From positions 1-64,000 of the forward strand of contig JAGDMF010000004.1 of NCBI GenBank assembly GCA_017860455.1: a DNA stretch of 64,000 nucleotides. The letters are read 5' to 3'. The DNA comes from Bacteroidota bacterium. Lineage in GTDB: Bacteria; Bacteroidota; Bacteroidia; Bacteroidales; WCHB1-69. Position numbers and translations under genes: made by a program. Each line of letters begins with the position of its first letter. The stretch's first letter is position 1. A model generated the notes under the pieces. The model did no database searches. It worked only from the letters and a program-made list of their open reading frames with translations, and was not told the origin of the DNA. This document shows positions 1-8,166 of the stretch, piece by piece.

Positions 1-44
1 GAGGTTTCGTTGGTTTGCTTAGAGGATTGGGGTAGTTCATTCAT
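1..44 (-). CDS. 5' end of an unidentified gene (partial)
   Basis: An open frame starts at the ATG at 42-44 on the minus strand and runs off the left edge after 14 codons (it would begin MNELPQSSKQTNET). A second ATG in another frame lies at 38-40. The only support for a gene is the start codon plus a perfect TAnnTTTG promoter box 36 nt upstream (80-87). Too little protein is visible to name a family. Confidence 0.35.
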   Translation of the reverse strand, partial: MNELPQSSKQTNET

Positions 45-79
45 AGTATTTTGAGTTTAGTGAGTAACTGATAACGAGG

Positions 80-87
80 CAAATATA
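80..87 (-). promoter_or_regulatory. Bacteroidota -7 box (TATATTTG)
   Basis: The box matches TAnnTTTG on the minus strand and faces the partial gene at the left edge. No convincing -33 element was identified. The rest of 88-277 shows no gene; it holds AT-rich DNA with one relic repeat-like string (ATGTGCTA followed by a TGAAAAA-like unit, about 184-205). Confidence 0.5.
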
Positions 88-277
88 ATAAAAAAAATAG
101 TCCAAAATATGAAAATCTAAAAAAATATTTTCTATTCTGTTAAAAGATTGGTACTATTTTGATGCAAAATCGCCAAAATATTTAATGTGCTAAAAATGAA
201 AAAAATAACGCAAATCTCACCAATCATTTAACAGAATACCCAATTAAGAGCTCCGCCGGAAAATAATACATCAATTC

Positions 278-327
278 AATAAAAAAATAAAAAAGTGATA
301 AAAAATGACTGCGTCATCCTTTATCAC
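278..327 (-). terminator. Intrinsic terminator of rpsT
   Basis: Nested inverted repeats form a long hairpin: GTGATAAA (295-302) pairs with TTTATCAC (320-327), and inside it ATGAC (305-309) pairs with GTCAT (313-317) around a 3-nt loop. On the minus-strand transcript it is followed by a U-rich run (278-294), 42 nt after the rpsT stop codon. Confidence 0.8.
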
Positions 328-368
328 CTTTTATGTTGTTGAAAAAATCTTACTAACTGAACTAATTT

Positions 369-620
369 TTACATTACATTCAATTTCTTCATGATACCGG
401 ACTTAAGATTAGCCGCTTTGTTCTTATGTATAATCCCTTTTTTTGCCAATTTGTCAATTAAAGAGGTTACTTTTGGAAGCTTGCCTACTGCAGTCTCTTT
501 ATCAGAAGTTAATCTAATGTCTTTTAAAGCATTACGCATAGTCTTTGCATAATATCTGTTTGCTAATCTCTTACGATCGTTTGCTCTGATTCTTTTCTTG
601 GATGACTTGTGATTTGCCAT
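369..620 (-). CDS. rpsT: 30S ribosomal protein bS20
   Basis: This 83-residue protein matches bS20 over its full length. It begins MANHKSSKKRIR, as in most S20 proteins, and is rich in Lys and Arg. It has the usual helical-bundle layout with the conserved IIHKNKAANLKS segment near residues 63-74. S20 binds 16S rRNA and assists 30S assembly. The gene is monocistronic: a TAnnTTTG box lies about 48 nt upstream and a strong hairpin terminator follows. The family length is normally 83-90 residues, so it is complete. Identification is secure. Confidence 0.97.
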   Translation of the reverse strand: MANHKSSKKRIRANDRKRLANRYYAKTMRNALKDIRLTSDKETAVGKLPKVTSLIDKLAKKGIIHKNKAANLKSGIMKKLNVM

Positions 621-667
621 TATAGTTTGTATTTTTTTCTAAAAATTTATTTTTTCATTTAGGGCTG

Positions 668-675
668 CAAAATTA
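668..675 (-). promoter_or_regulatory. -7 box of rpsT (TAATTTTG)
   Basis: TAnnTTTG on the minus strand, 47 nt before the rpsT ATG, in the short gap after the upstream lipoprotein gene. It implies rpsT is transcribed independently. Confidence 0.7.
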
Positions 676-696
676 CAAAAAAAATCAATTCAAAAA

Positions 697-1839
697 TCAG
701 ATTTGTTCTTTTTTTGCAAAAAAATCTAATTTCTTCATCGCTGGAAAATGTAACTGTATGAAATCCAATAACTCCGACTCACTCATTCCGAAATTTGATA
801 TTGCCGTTACTGCACACTTTTTGAACATTTCTGTGTTCCCTAATTGATAGTAACAATTCAATTTTTCGCACCAAATATCCCAAAATAGTGGCAATCCTGT
901 TTCTAAATTTTCAAAACAAATAATCGCATTCTTGTAATCTTCTTCCACTGATAACGCCTTCCCAAATAAAAATAAATATATGGGATCATCTCCGGTTAAT
1001 GGTATCATCGCTTCAATAATCTCTTGCGATGCTTTACTGTTCCCATTGTTTGAATAAAATAACAATTTGTTTAATAATATACATCTGTGGTCAATCCCCT
1101 CTTCTTTTAGTTTTTCTAAATTAGTAATGTAATTTTTTACGTCATTTTCATATAAAGCAGGAATATAAATTTGCCAAAATTGAGGATATTGCTTTAAAAA
1201 TGGTTTGTTTTTTTCTAATATCTTTAACGCTTCCTTTTCTTTACCACTTGCAAGTAATCCGTTCGCTTTTGCTAACTTTGGGGTGGCTCCATCAGGATTG
1301 GTTATCTCCATCACATTGTAGTGTAAATAGTATATCAAATCGTTGGATAAAGTGGATGAATTATTGTATAAAAATCCATCCTGAATTTTTATCTGATTGT
1401 CAACCAACCCTACAATCCAGTCGTTTATGACAATGGAATAGTCCCTGTAAGTGCGCATTACAATGTGATGTTCTCCATCTTTGATATAGTATTTTATAAA
1501 ATGAAAATCACCACTATTGTCAATAGCTGTAGTCGCAGCAGTTGCAATTCTTATAAAATAATTTTCAAAATAAAATTTACCAACTGGTGCATCCAAACTG
1601 CTAAATGCGATAGAATTGTCCTGAAGTTTCTTTTTAAGATACTCTTTATCAAATGCATTAATATAAGTGGCTGTGTCTCCGTTTAAAATAGATTGTTCTA
1701 TTTGTAAAGCAAAATCAATGATATGCAAAGAATCTAAAGTGATTTTATCACTATTTTGCTGATTTGTTTTTTTACATGATGTGACCGCAAGAATTATAAA
1801 TCCTAAAATTATAAATGCGTTTATGATATGATGTTTCAT
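697..1839 (-). CDS. TPR-like lipoprotein of unknown function
   Basis: This 380-residue protein starts with a lipoprotein signal: a hydrophobic stretch (residues 5-19) ends in VTSC with the lipid-anchor Cys at 22, so it should be attached to a membrane facing the periplasm or surface. Residues about 30-180 form an unassigned region. Residues 190-350 contain alternating amphipathic helices with TPR-like spacing (for example around GKEKEALKILEKN and EDYKNAIICFENL). TPRs usually mediate protein-protein contacts. It has its own TAnnTTTG box next to the stop of the upstream M16 gene. No enzymatic motif is visible, and the TPR call rests on pattern only. Confidence 0.75.
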   Translation of the reverse strand: MKHHIINAFIILGFIILAVTSCKKTNQQNSDKITLDSLHIIDFALQIEQSILNGDTATYINAFDKEYLKKKLQDNSIAFSSLDAPVGKFYFENYFIRIATAATTAIDNSGDFHFIKYYIKDGEHHIVMRTYRDYSIVINDWIVGLVDNQIKIQDGFLYNNSSTLSNDLIYYLHYNVMEITNPDGATPKLAKANGLLASGKEKEALKILEKNKPFLKQYPQFWQIYIPALYENDVKNYITNLEKLKEEGIDHRCILLNKLLFYSNNGNSKASQEIIEAMIPLTGDDPIYLFLFGKALSVEEDYKNAIICFENLETGLPLFWDIWCEKLNCYYQLGNTEMFKKCAVTAISNFGMSESELLDFIQLHFPAMKKLDFFAKKEQI

Positions 1840-1854
1840 TACTCAATTTTTTTG

Positions 1855-1862
1855 CAAAGATA
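1855..1862 (-). promoter_or_regulatory. -7 box of the TPR-like lipoprotein gene (TATCTTTG)
   Basis: TAnnTTTG on the minus strand, 15 nt upstream of the ATG at 1839, in the gap after the M16 protease stop codon. Confidence 0.7.
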
Positions 1863-1866
1863 ATAG

Positions 1867-3087
1867 TTATTTATGAAATAGTAACGTTGTAAAAAGGTCT
1901 GGAACCAATATTTCATTGGCAACTTCCAACAAAGTTTGAGATGTAATGCTTTCAAAACTATGAATCGCTTCCTCTAATGTTTCAATCTCATCAAAAAAGA
2001 GCGCACTTCTTCCAATGGCTAACATTTCATTGAGTTTACTCTCATTCGAAATGGCTAATTGACCTAAAAATTGCTTTTTGGCATAATGGAGTTGAAGAGT
2101 GCCCAATTTTTGATCTCTTAGCTTTTTAAGTTCTTTATGTATGATTTGAGTGCATTTTTCAACCAGATTATTGTCACATCCTACATAAATGGTAAATAGC
2201 CCACTGTCAGAAAAAGGATTATAATTAGCTTCAACACTGTATGCTAACCCTTTTTTTTCACGAACAGCTAAATTTAATCTGGTGTTTAATCCTTGCCCTC
2301 CCAATAAATTGGATAATAACATCAGGGGATAACGATTCTCGTGAAATAAAGGATAAGCAATGTTCCCCATTACAAGATGTGCCTGTGCAGTTTTCTTTTT
2401 TTTGAAAACGGTTTTTGGGGTGTATTGCTCAAATTTGCCACGAATTCTCTCACTTTTATTCATGGGTTGTTGCCCAAAATATTTGGTACACAAGTGTATC
2501 ATTTTTAATTCCGAAAATTGTCCAACATAAGAGAGTACCACATTTTGTGCTGTGTAATTTTGAGCAATAAATTCAACTATTGCCTGTCTTGATATTTTTT
2601 GAAGACTTTTTTTAGTTCCCAGAATGTTATTTCCTAAAGGATGAGTGTCGTAAATTAAAGTTTCAAAATCATCAAATATCAATTCTGAAGGGGTGTCATT
2701 ATAGTAGTTGATCTCTTCTAATATGACATCTTTCTCTTTGATGAGCTCTTTTTCGGGAAATGTGGCATGAAAAAAAATATCTGAAAGGAGTTCTATCGCT
2801 CTTTCTGAATCAGAGGATAGAAATGAAGCATGAAAATAAGTTTCCTCTTTAGATGTGCTTGCATTGATTTCACCACCTACATTCTCCATATACCGAATAA
2901 CCTGTCCACTATTCCTCTTTTGAGTTCCTTTAAAGATGGTATGTTCAACAAAGTGGGCTAGTCCGCTATATTCAGGTTTCTCATCTCTGGTTCCGGCATT
3001 TAGGAGGACTCCAAAGTGAGAAATGGGTGCGTCTATATATTTGTGAACCAGCTTGATTCCGTTAGGAAGTATGTGTATTGGATGCAT
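1867..3087 (-). CDS. M16 family zinc peptidase (single-unit, processing-protease type)
   Basis: A 406-residue pitrilysin/mitochondrial-processing-peptidase-like protease. The inverted zinc motif HxxEH is at residues 45-49 (HFVEH) and the third ligand Glu is near 124-125 in the ILEEI segment, the expected spacing of about 75 residues. An N-terminal peptidase domain is followed by a C-terminal M16 inactive-type domain containing the R...Y signature (ARLNLAVREKKGLAYSVEA region). No signal peptide is seen, so it is probably cytoplasmic. It starts 2 bp after mtaB ends, so the two are co-transcribed and probably coupled. Substrate unknown; related to the ymxG/mlpA family, which is generally near tRNA or RNA genes. 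Confidence 0.92.
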   Translation of the reverse strand: MHPIHILPNGIKLVHKYIDAPISHFGVLLNAGTRDEKPEYSGLAHFVEHTIFKGTQKRNSGQVIRYMENVGGEINASTSKEETYFHASFLSSDSERAIELLSDIFFHATFPEKELIKEKDVILEEINYYNDTPSELIFDDFETLIYDTHPLGNNILGTKKSLQKISRQAIVEFIAQNYTAQNVVLSYVGQFSELKMIHLCTKYFGQQPMNKSERIRGKFEQYTPKTVFKKKKTAQAHLVMGNIAYPLFHENRYPLMLLSNLLGGQGLNTRLNLAVREKKGLAYSVEANYNPFSDSGLFTIYVGCDNNLVEKCTQIIHKELKKLRDQKLGTLQLHYAKKQFLGQLAISNESKLNEMLAIGRSALFFDEIETLEEAIHSFESITSQTLLEVANEILVPDLFTTLLFHK

Positions 3088-3089
3088 CG

Positions 3090-4322
3090 TTATGCTAAGT
3101 TTTGTTCTGTTAAAGTGACCTCAATGATTTGATTTATGAGCTCTTTTTGGTTGTTGATTTGGACTTTTATATAGTTGTCGGTGAACCCGTACAGATAGTT
3201 TTGATGAACTCCTTCTTCAACCAATACAGCTCTTTTAGTATTAATGAATTGATTATAAAAGGTTTCTTTTTTCATATCAGATAAAGCAAGTAAACGATTT
3301 GTTCTTGATCTTTTAATACTCTCTTGAATCTGTTCTTTTGATTCGGATGCAGGTGTTCCGGGTCTTTTAGAATAGGTGAACACGTGCAAATATGAAATTG
3401 GAAGATGTTCGATGAATGTATAGGTGTCTTCAAAATCTATATCCGATTCACCTGGGAATCCTGTAATTACATCAACGGCAATGCATGCATCAGGTAATAT
3501 TTGTTTGATATGTTGAACTTTGGATGCGAAAAATTCCCTGTTGTATCTTCGCTTCATTCCTTGTAACACTTTATTAGATCCTGATTGTAAAGGAATGTGA
3601 AAATGGGGCATTATCGTTTTTGATTGAGAAACTAATTGAATAATCTCGTCTGTTAATAAATTGGGCTCAATGGAGGAAATCCTTACTCGTTCAATCAAAT
3701 TGGATTGCTCAATAACGGATAAAAGTTCAAATAGCGTTTCTCCTGTCTGATGACCAAAGTCTCCAACATTCACTCCGGTTAAATTTACCTCTTTAATCCC
3801 CATCTCATGGATCTCTTTGATGTTAGCCATCACGTTTTCAATAGTATCACTTCTGCTGTTTCCTCGGGCTTTTGCAACAGTACAGTATGTGCAATGATAA
3901 TCACATCCATCCTGTATTTTTAAGAAAGAACGTGTTCTGCTTAAAGATGAAAATGCTGAAAAAAACTCAGGAACTTCAGGTTCTGATTCACCTAATAAAT
4001 GGTTCACTAAATGGATCTTGTTTTCTGTTCCATAAGTTCTATATACACCTTCCCATTCAGATACTTTTTGAGCATCCAACTCCGAATAACAACCAATCAC
4101 AATCACTTTAGCCGCGGGGTGTTCGCGATGTAATTTGGAAACTAAATTTCTCCCTTTTTTTTCCGCTGCTCCGGTAACTGCACAACTGTTTACAATGATA
4201 TAGGACGGATCATAAGATATTGAAAATCCGTTTTCTAGAAGCTTTCTGGAAATATGAGATGACTCACTGTAATTTAGCTTACAACCTAATGTATGTATCG
4301 AAAATGTTCGTTCTGTTTTCAT
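3090..4322 (-). CDS. mtaB: tRNA t6A37 methylthiotransferase MtaB
   Basis: This radical-SAM methylthiotransferase converts t6A to ms2t6A at position 37 of tRNAs reading ANN codons. From the ATG at 4320-4322 it is 410 residues. The N-terminal UPF0004 domain begins with FSIHTLGCKLNYSES and holds three cluster Cys. The radical-SAM core has the CxxxCxxC motif in GCDYHCTYC, followed by the family-typical ARGNSRS. A TRAM-like RNA-binding region lies at the C-terminus. An upstream in-frame ATG at 4385 would add 21 residues encoded partly in repeat DNA and upstream of the promoter box, so I reject it. The first gene of a two-gene operon with the M16 protease. The promoter box is only 4 nt from the ATG, implying a leaderless message. 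Confidence 0.95.
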   Translation of the reverse strand: MKTERTFSIHTLGCKLNYSESSHISRKLLENGFSISYDPSYIIVNSCAVTGAAEKKGRNLVSKLHREHPAAKVIVIGCYSELDAQKVSEWEGVYRTYGTENKIHLVNHLLGESEPEVPEFFSAFSSLSRTRSFLKIQDGCDYHCTYCTVAKARGNSRSDTIENVMANIKEIHEMGIKEVNLTGVNVGDFGHQTGETLFELLSVIEQSNLIERVRISSIEPNLLTDEIIQLVSQSKTIMPHFHIPLQSGSNKVLQGMKRRYNREFFASKVQHIKQILPDACIAVDVITGFPGESDIDFEDTYTFIEHLPISYLHVFTYSKRPGTPASESKEQIQESIKRSRTNRLLALSDMKKETFYNQFINTKRAVLVEEGVHQNYLYGFTDNYIKVQINNQKELINQIIEVTLTEQNLA

Positions 4323-4326
4323 ACTG

Positions 4327-4334
4327 CAAAAATA
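4327..4334 (-). promoter_or_regulatory. -7 box of mtaB (TATTTTTG), leaderless geometry
   Basis: A perfect TAnnTTTG with only four bases (CAGT) between its last G and the mtaB ATG. Because this element is centred about 7 nt before the start site, transcription should begin at or within a base or two of the A of the ATG. No Shine-Dalgarno could be transcribed. Confidence 0.7.
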
Positions 4335-4345
4335 CGAAATAAAGT

Positions 4346-4426
4346 AACAGGTAGAAGGTAGCAGGTAACATTTAATAGATAACATTTAACAGGTGACAGG
4401 GAACAGGTAGCAGGTAGCAGTTAACC
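4346..4426. repeat. 7-nt imperfect tandem repeat, family A (ACAGGTG type)
   Basis: Degenerate copies of AGGTARC, AGGTGAC and AGGGAAC recur at 7-nt steps in the divergent gap between mtaB and speA. The units are the reverse complement of the TCACCTG array at 34327-34459. No coding potential is evident. Confidence 0.85.
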
Positions 4427-4456
4427 ATTATTCAGCTATCAGTTATCAGTTTTAGA

Positions 4457-4539
4457 ATTTTTCATTTTTCATTTTTCATTTTTCATTTTTCATTATTCAT
4501 TTTTCACTATTCATTTTTCATTTTTCATTTTTCATTTAT
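4457..4539. repeat. 7-nt tandem repeat, family B (TTTTTCA)
   Basis: About ten near-perfect TTTTTCA units, with a few TATTCA and CACTATTCA variants. The same unit in reverse complement (AAAAATG) forms the array at 43697-43734. Confidence 0.9.
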
Positions 4540-4540
4540 T

Positions 4541-4564
4541 GTCTGCCGTCTGCCGTCCGCCGTC
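4541..4564. repeat. 7-nt tandem repeat, family C (GTCTGCC)
   Basis: Three units (GTCTGCC, GTCTGCC, GTCCGCC) plus GTC directly follow family B. A degraded copy in opposite orientation (GACGGCAGA and related) is at 26247-26282. The following 4565-4736 is AT-rich and shows no gene. Confidence 0.8.
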
Positions 4565-4736
4565 TTTTCACTCCTGATTATTCAACTGTAAATTAGCCGG
4601 AATATTTAAAAAAAACAAAAAGAAAATAAGATGGAATGTTAAAAAAAACGAAATGTAAGTGAGTCGGATCATGCATAAATATAAAAAGAAATGAACTAGA
4701 AGTGATTGAAAATATATTTTATAGTAACTTTTTCTG

Positions 4737-4744
4737 TATTTTTG
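4737..4744 (+). promoter_or_regulatory. -7 box of speA (TATTTTTG)
   Basis: A perfect TAnnTTTG on the plus strand, 31 nt before the speA ATG, at the end of the repeat-rich gap. Confidence 0.75.
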
Positions 4745-4775
4745 CGTTTCTAATAATGATAATTAAATAGGTATT

Positions 4776-6206
4776 ATGAGAACTAAGTATATTGATCTGA
4801 TTTCGCAAACTTATGAGTTTCCACAAGAGGAGTTCAAAGTAGAAGATAATGAATTGTATTACAATGATATCCCACTTATGGATATCATCAAACAGTATGG
4901 AACTCCTTTAAAAATTACTTACTTACCAAGAATATCCCAAAATATTCAGAAAGCAAGAAGATGGTTCAATGTCGCAATCGCTCGCGCAGATTACCAGGGT
5001 GATTACCATTATTGCTATTGTACAAAGAGTTCCCACTTTGAATTTGTTTTAACCGAAGTACTTAAAAATGGAGTTCATATAGAAACCTCCTCTGCATTTG
5101 ATATCAACCTGATTGAAGTTTTAAATGAAAATGGTCAATTTAATAAAGATAATTACATCATTTGCAATGGATATAAAAAACAACAATACATCGATAATAT
5201 TGCTCAGTTAATCGCTGATGGTTATACGAACGTGATCCCTATCATCGATAATTTAGCTGAATTTGATCAACTCGATAAAGCGGTTCAGGGAAAATGTCAG
5301 ATTGGAATCAGAATTGCAGCTGAAGAGGAACCAAGATTTGAATTCTATACTTCCCGTCTGGGAATCAGATATAACGAGATTTTACCGTTCTACGAAAATA
5401 AAATCAAAAAAAATAAAAAGTTTAAGCTGAAAATGCTCCACTTTTTTATCAATACAGGGATTAATGACACCGCTTATTATTGGAATGAGTTGAGCAAGTG
5501 CGTTAGCATCTATTGTGATTTGAAGAAAATTTGTCCAGACCTCGATTCCCTTAATATTGGAGGTGGATTCCCAATCAAAAATAAATTATCTTTTGTTTAC
5601 GATTATGAATATATGGCAGAGGAGATTGTCTCTCAAATTAAACAAATTTGTGAAAGGGAAGGCGTAAAAGAACCCAATATTTTTACTGAATTTGGATCCT
5701 ATACCGTTGGTGAAGCAAGTGCTGTGCTATACTCCATTCTTCAACAGAAAAGACAAAATGATCGCGAGCTGTGGAATATGATCGATAGTTCCTTTATGAC
5801 AACTTTACCCGATTCCTGGGCCATAAATCAACAATTTATTATCTTAGCAGTTAATAACTGGGATAAGGAGTATGAACGGGTTTTTTTAGGTGGACTCACT
5901 TGTGATAGTCACGATTATTACAATTCTGAAGCGAATCTAAACGCAGTTTTTTTACCCAAAATTGCTGATAATTACATCAGTAAGGATCAGGATGAAGACG
6001 TTAAAGAACAAGATGTTCAGTATATCGGTCTGTTTAATACCGGTGCCTATCAGGAATCTGTTGGAGGATATGGTGGGATCCAACACTGTTTAACACCGGC
6101 ACCTAAACATATCATCATTACAAAAGATGAAGATGGAGAGATTGTGACAAAACTGTTCGCAAAAGAACAAAGTTATAAATCAATGCTCAAAATTTTGGGT
6201 TATTAG
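4776..6206 (+). CDS. speA: Biosynthetic arginine decarboxylase (Bacteroidota type)
   Basis: A fold-III (alanine-racemase-like) PLP decarboxylase of 476 residues that should convert arginine to agmatine, the first step of the phylum's polyamine route. Visible features are the PLP lysine K84 in the YCYCTKSSHF segment, the glycine-rich phosphate loop NIGGGFP near residue 260, and the C-terminal TGAYQ and GGIQHCL motifs. Bacteroidota proteins of this length are annotated as arginine decarboxylase; the classical E. coli SpeA is longer (about 658 residues). Strict substrate assignment (arginine versus carboxynorspermidine or a diamine precursor) rests on family resemblance. Monocistronic, with its own TAnnTTTG box. 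Confidence 0.88.
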   Translation: MRTKYIDLISQTYEFPQEEFKVEDNELYYNDIPLMDIIKQYGTPLKITYLPRISQNIQKARRWFNVAIARADYQGDYHYCYCTKSSHFEFVLTEVLKNGVHIETSSAFDINLIEVLNENGQFNKDNYIICNGYKKQQYIDNIAQLIADGYTNVIPIIDNLAEFDQLDKAVQGKCQIGIRIAAEEEPRFEFYTSRLGIRYNEILPFYENKIKKNKKFKLKMLHFFINTGINDTAYYWNELSKCVSIYCDLKKICPDLDSLNIGGGFPIKNKLSFVYDYEYMAEEIVSQIKQICEREGVKEPNIFTEFGSYTVGEASAVLYSILQQKRQNDRELWNMIDSSFMTTLPDSWAINQQFIILAVNNWDKEYERVFLGGLTCDSHDYYNSEANLNAVFLPKIADNYISKDQDEDVKEQDVQYIGLFNTGAYQESVGGYGGIQHCLTPAPKHIIITKDEDGEIVTKLFAKEQSYKSMLKILGY

Positions 6207-6216
6207 TAGTTTTTTC

Positions 6217-6256
6217 TGACAATTTGACATAAAAGCGATTTGGCACAGTTTGTGTA
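6217..6256 (+). promoter_or_regulatory. Sigma-54-like promoter with upstream TGACA repeat, htpG
   Basis: TTGGCAC (6240-6246) gives a perfect -24 half for sigma-54. The -12 half at the correct 12-bp offset reads GTGTA rather than TTGCA, a partial match. Just upstream, CTGACAATTTGACATA (6217-6232) contains two TGACA units that could be an activator site. No TAnnTTTG box is present before htpG. Assignment is inferred from pattern only. Confidence 0.4.
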
Positions 6257-6292
6257 TCATATCTACGTTGAAATTAAAAAAACGTGATATAT

Positions 6293-8161
6293 ATGCAAAC
6301 AGGAAAAATTAATGTACAAACGGAAAACATTTTCCCAATTATCAAAAAATTTTTGTATTCAGATCATGACATTTTCCTTAGGGAATTGGTCTCTAATGCA
6401 GTGGATGCTACTCAAAAATTAAAAACCTTAACTACCTATGGTAATCTGCCAATCGAATTGGGTGATTTAACAATTCAGGTTCAGGTAAATAAAGAGGACA
6501 AAACATTGAGAGTGATCGATAGAGGAATCGGTATGACTGAAGATGAAGTGGTTAAGTACATCACTCAAATTGCATTCTCAAGTGCTGAAGAGTTTTTAGA
6601 TAAATATAAAGGAACAGATTCTGCTAATATCATTGGTCATTTTGGTTTAGGTTTCTATTCCTCTTTTATGGTCGCTAAAGAGGTTGAAATCATTACTAAA
6701 TCACATATTGAAGGCGCACAGGCAGTGAGATGGGTTTGTGATGGCTCTCCGGAATATACCATAGACCCTTGTGAAAAAGAGGATAGAGGTACTGAAATCA
6801 TTCTTCATATTGCCGAAGAGGAGGAGTCCTTCCTGGATGAATTTAAAATTATTGAACTTTTAAATAAATATTGTAGATTTTTACCTATCCCTATCCAGTG
6901 TGGTATGGAAAAAGATTATTCTAATCAAGAAGGAGAAGAAGATTCTAAAGAGATTGAAAAACCAAGAATTATCAATAATACCAACCCAATCTGGAAACAA
7001 GCTCCTGTGAATTTAACTCAGGAGAACTATACTCAGTTTTATAGAGAGTTGTACCCCATGACTTTTGAAGAACCATTGTTCCAAATTCATTTGAATGTGG
7101 ATTATCCATTTAATCTGACCGGTGTTTTATATTTTCCAAAAGTTAAAAATCAGTTTGAAATTCAAAAAAACAAAGTTCAACTATATTGTAATCAGGTTTT
7201 TATAACTGATCAACTGGAAGGTGTTATACCTGAATTTATGATGCTTTTACACGGTGTTATTGACTCTCCCGATATTCCATTAAATGTATCCCGTTCCTAT
7301 TTGCAATCTGATGCTCAGGTTAAAAAAATCTCTTCCCATATCACTAAAAAAGTGGCTGATAAATTAGAGGAGATGTTTAAAAATGACCGTGAAGATTTTG
7401 AAAAAAAATGGGACGATATCAAAATTTTTATTCAATATGGATCTATTTCCGATGAAAAATTTTATGATAAAGCCAAAAATTTCTTTTTGTTCAAAAATAT
7501 TGATGGAAAATATTTCACTATAGATGAATATAAAACACATATTGAAACTTTACAAAAAGATAAAAATGAACAATTGATCTATCTTTATACATCTGATGTT
7601 GAAACACAACATGTTTACATCAATAGTGCTAAAGAAAGAGGTTATGATATCTTGTTAATGGACGGATTTTTAGATACCCATTTTATTAATTTATTGGAAC
7701 AAAAATTGGAAAAATCAAGATTTACCAGAGTGGATGCTGATGTGATTGATAAATTGATCCAAAAAGAGGAAACATTAGTATCCAAATTGTCTGAAACAGA
7801 AACAACTAAGTTGAAAGAAGCGTATGATCAAATGGTTGAAAAAGAAAAATTTAGTGTTGTTATTGAAAGTTTGAGTGATACTGATTTGCCTGTTTTAATC
7901 ACCAGAAATGAGTTTATGAGACGCTATATGGATATGGAACGTATTTCAGGTCAAAAAGGGATTTACGGTCAGTTTGAACACTATAATTTGGTCGTAAATG
8001 GGAACCATGAGATTTCACAAAGAATCATTAATGAAGAAAATGAAGAAAAACAAAAACAATTAATACAACAAATGATAGATTTAGCGTTATTATCTCAAAA
8101 TATGCTTACCGGTGAAAAATTAAGTCAATTTGTAACCAGAAGTATTCAAATGATAAATTAA
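6293..8161 (+). CDS. htpG: Molecular chaperone HtpG (Hsp90)
   Basis: A 622-residue cytosolic Hsp90 homodimer that uses ATP to remodel client proteins. The N-terminal GHKL ATPase domain shows the motifs ELVSNAVDA (catalytic Glu and Mg-binding Asn), DRGIGMT and GHFGLGFYSS. The middle domain holds the catalytic-loop Arg in PLNVSRSYLQ, and a dimerisation domain follows. I chose the ATG at 6293 rather than the GTG at 6284, since MQTGKINVQTENIF is the family N-terminus. The gene lacks the usual -7 box and instead has a sigma-54-like element upstream. cutC follows after 5 bp, so the downstream genes may also be stress-induced. Confidence 0.97.
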   Translation: MQTGKINVQTENIFPIIKKFLYSDHDIFLRELVSNAVDATQKLKTLTTYGNLPIELGDLTIQVQVNKEDKTLRVIDRGIGMTEDEVVKYITQIAFSSAEEFLDKYKGTDSANIIGHFGLGFYSSFMVAKEVEIITKSHIEGAQAVRWVCDGSPEYTIDPCEKEDRGTEIILHIAEEEESFLDEFKIIELLNKYCRFLPIPIQCGMEKDYSNQEGEEDSKEIEKPRIINNTNPIWKQAPVNLTQENYTQFYRELYPMTFEEPLFQIHLNVDYPFNLTGVLYFPKVKNQFEIQKNKVQLYCNQVFITDQLEGVIPEFMMLLHGVIDSPDIPLNVSRSYLQSDAQVKKISSHITKKVADKLEEMFKNDREDFEKKWDDIKIFIQYGSISDEKFYDKAKNFFLFKNIDGKYFTIDEYKTHIETLQKDKNEQLIYLYTSDVETQHVYINSAKERGYDILLMDGFLDTHFINLLEQKLEKSRFTRVDADVIDKLIQKEETLVSKLSETETTKLKEAYDQMVEKEKFSVVIESLSDTDLPVLITRNEFMRRYMDMERISGQKGIYGQFEHYNLVVNGNHEISQRIINEENEEKQKQLIQQMIDLALLSQNMLTGEKLSQFVTRSIQMIN

Positions 8162-8166
8162 CGCGA

